In this document: positions 3,675 through 5,039 of the stretch, in pieces | Numbering within the stretch: position 1 is the first letter of the stretch | How the letters are laid out: each line of letters opens with the position of its first letter | Assembly (NCBI GenBank): GCA_012728025.1 | Contig: JAAYFX010000177.1 | Coordinates: 1-5,039 of the forward strand | Reading direction: 5' to 3' | Source of the DNA: Clostridiales bacterium | Lineage (GTDB): Bacteria; Bacillota; Clostridia; Oscillospirales; Oscillospiraceae | Length of the DNA stretch: 5,039 nt | Program-made: the position numbers and the translations under genes | Notes under the pieces: model-generated | Databases searched by the model: none | Seen by the model: only the letters and a program-made list of their open reading frames with translations | Told to the model about the DNA's origin: nothing

Positions 3675-4961
3675 ATGACTGAATATGAAAAACTTGAAAA
3701 TCAGGTGCTTGAAGGGAAAATCAGCGTTTTAGATTATATATGCAGGCAAAGACAAGAAGATGGGGAAAGGGACACAAGGGGATTTTCACCCCACACTGCC
3801 GAGGCTTCTTATTGGCGCTTTGTGCAAAAGTCACAGGAGGAAGGCAAAAAGCTGGTGGCCTTCAGCGGCGGAGTTCCTGTGGAGCTTATATATGCTTCGG
3901 GCTGCGTCCCCCTTTGCCTTGACCTTATACCTATTGCCCTTAGTAAAAGCGTAAAGCTTACATCAAAGTTTATATACGACACCGACGTACACATAAACAG
4001 CGCTCTTTGCAGCCACAGCAAGTCCATGCTGGGGGCGGCTCTTTTTGAAAAGGGCGGCATTTCGCCGGATGCTTTTGTATACACACCCATTGCCTGTCCC
4101 TCGGGAAGTACGGCGGCAGGGGCATACAGGACTCATTCCGAGCTTCCCGTCTTTTATTTTGACCCGCCTCCGGAATGTACAGAGCGCTCTATGAAGCTGT
4201 GTTCCCATCAGGTTTCAAGCTTTGCAGATTTTTTAGAGGGCATAAGCGGCCAAAAGCTTGACCTTGACCTGCTCCGTCAGGCCATGGAAAATGTCAATGA
4301 GGCAAAAAGACTTTTGGAAAAATGCTCACTTATGAGGAAAAAAACACCCTGCCCCATGTCCTCGCACATACAGGAAAATTCAAAGCTTATGCCGGCTCTG
4401 GCCCCTAAAGGCCTAATGAAGGAGCTTTTGATAAAGGAGCTTGAAACTCTGGAAGCCCTTGTGAAAAAGGGCGAAAGCCCCTGCCCCACAGGTGAAAAGC
4501 ATAGGATTTTCATGCTGCAAATGCCCCTGTGGTGTGCTGATGACTTGACCTTGTGGCTTGAAGATAAATATGGTGCCGTCACCGTTATGGATGGCCTAGG
4601 CTATGAAATGGGAGTTTTGTACGAAAATATGCAAACCTTGGAGGACTGCTTTCTGGAGCTTTCCCGCAGTATTTTCTACCCCCCCAGCTTGCATGGCTCT
4701 GCCTCCAGCTCTCGCAGGCTTATAGGTTTAAGTACTGATGTGGTGAGAGATTACGGGGTGGACGTTTGTATTTTCCTTGGCAGTGTTGGCTGCCGTCACA
4801 CTTGGGCTCTTTCAAAAATGCTTACAGATATAATCCGTGATGATTTTGATGTACCCACTCTTTTTGCTGATGTAGACAGTGTTGACACCCAGTATAAGGA
4901 TATAAATCAAATAAAAACTCAGGTATCGGAATTTATGGATTCTGTGGTTCTCGGCAAATAA
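3675..4961 (+). CDS. 2-hydroxyacyl-CoA dehydratase family (HgdB/BcrC-like) iron-sulfur protein
   Basis: This 428-residue protein belongs to the HgdB/BcrB/BcrC/FldC superfamily. Family members carry an iron-sulfur cluster and perform ATP-activated radical dehydration of 2-hydroxyacyl-CoAs or reduction of aromatic acyl-CoAs. Visible marks are VPVELIYASGCVPLCLD (67-83), LCSHSKSMLG (111-120), TPIACPSGSTAAG (137-149), a central helical insert (about 185-265) and FLGSVGCRHTW (367-377) followed by DVPTLFADVDSVD (392-404). C112, C141 and C373 are the likeliest cluster ligands; C77 is another conserved candidate. The ATG at 3675 has AGGAG (3664-3668) six bases upstream. Working dehydratases need two such subunits and an HgdC-type activator ATPase; neither is nearby, so this may be a stand-alone homologue, possibly akin to double-cubane cluster proteins, or have partners elsewhere. 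Family is firm; the substrate is unknown. Confidence 0.9.
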   Translation: MTEYEKLENQVLEGKISVLDYICRQRQEDGERDTRGFSPHTAEASYWRFVQKSQEEGKKLVAFSGGVPVELIYASGCVPLCLDLIPIALSKSVKLTSKFIYDTDVHINSALCSHSKSMLGAALFEKGGISPDAFVYTPIACPSGSTAAGAYRTHSELPVFYFDPPPECTERSMKLCSHQVSSFADFLEGISGQKLDLDLLRQAMENVNEAKRLLEKCSLMRKKTPCPMSSHIQENSKLMPALAPKGLMKELLIKELETLEALVKKGESPCPTGEKHRIFMLQMPLWCADDLTLWLEDKYGAVTVMDGLGYEMGVLYENMQTLEDCFLELSRSIFYPPSLHGSASSSRRLIGLSTDVVRDYGVDVCIFLGSVGCRHTWALSKMLTDIIRDDFDVPTLFADVDSVDTQYKDINQIKTQVSEFMDSVVLGK

Positions 4962-4994
4962 AAACAGGCTAAAACCCCATGAAATTCTTAATAT

Positions 4995-5039
4995 AAAAAA
5001 GAAAACCATCCTGCCAAGGCGTTTTGCCCTGATGGGATG
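4995..5039 (-). terminator. Likely terminator of a convergent gene, cut by window edge
   Basis: CATCC (5007-5011) pairs with GGATG (5035-5039), and AAGGC (5016-5020) pairs with GCCCT (5026-5030) around GTTTT, with some wobble or mismatch between. On the minus strand the hairpin is followed by TTTTC and then six T. This suits a leftward gene outside the window. The stem uses the last base, so it may extend further and could also stop the dehydratase transcript. Confidence 0.5.

Noticed and set aside
3675..4961. Assignment as a specific dehydratase such as (R)-2-hydroxyglutaryl-CoA or phenyllactyl-CoA dehydratase
   Set aside because: No partner subunit, activator or CoA-transferase gene is in view, and the sequence marks support only the superfamily.
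4812..5009. 65-codon minus-strand open frame at the right end
   Set aside because: It overlaps the end of the dehydratase-family gene in antisense, and its start lies in the A-rich tail of the terminator-like hairpin. The hydrophobic translation reflects AT-rich sequence.

Overview
The window looks like chromosomal DNA of a low-to-medium G+C, endospore-lineage Firmicute (class Clostridia, perhaps near Lachnospiraceae/Eubacteriales). This rests on the SARP-like response regulator family, the ComFB protein, the clostridial-type HExRHH zincin, the DUF2804 protein, the 2-hydroxyacyl-CoA dehydratase homologue, strong AGGAGG-type ribosome binding sites and two exact matches to the Spo0A box (TGTCGAA). 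It holds six genes: four on the minus strand in two pairs, and two on the plus strand. No rRNA, tRNA, CRISPR array, transposase or prophage gene was seen.

Layout. 1-132 is non-coding and holds a near-perfect 27-bp palindrome. 133-936 (-) encodes a response-regulator-like transcription factor whose receiver domain has lost its phosphoacceptor Asp (Pro53). 1020-1262 (-) encodes a small XRE/Cro-type regulator just upstream of it, probably in the same transcript. 1263-1504 is a divergent control region. Its minus-strand side has tandem Spo0A boxes overlapping the -35 of a promoter with a 22-bp spacer, an arrangement like the spoIIG-type Spo0A-activated promoters of Bacillus. Its plus-strand side has a conventional sigma-A-type promoter for comFB (1505-1777, GTG start). 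A strong hairpin at 1800-1837 lies between convergent genes and ends the minus-strand transcript of the DUF2804 gene (1890-2921). That gene is preceded in a likely operon by a zincin metallopeptidase gene (start reassigned to 3336). 3349-3674 is a 326-bp divergent control region with a promoter for each direction and a 29-bp dyad. 3675-4961 (+) encodes a solitary 2-hydroxyacyl-CoA dehydratase/HgdB-family iron-sulfur protein. The last 45 bp look like part of a terminator for a convergent gene beyond the window.

How the parts may work together (inference). The left half is a regulatory cluster: a Spo0A-type promoter appears to drive an XRE regulator and, possibly by read-through, a pseudo-receiver transcription factor. 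ComFB, a family reported to bind cyclic dinucleotides, is divergent from them. This suggests a link between entry into stationary phase or sporulation and second-messenger signalling. The right half is metabolic or housekeeping, with no clear tie to the left half. The most unusual items are the Spo0A-box promoter, the degenerate receiver domain and the dyad-rich leader of the dehydratase homologue.
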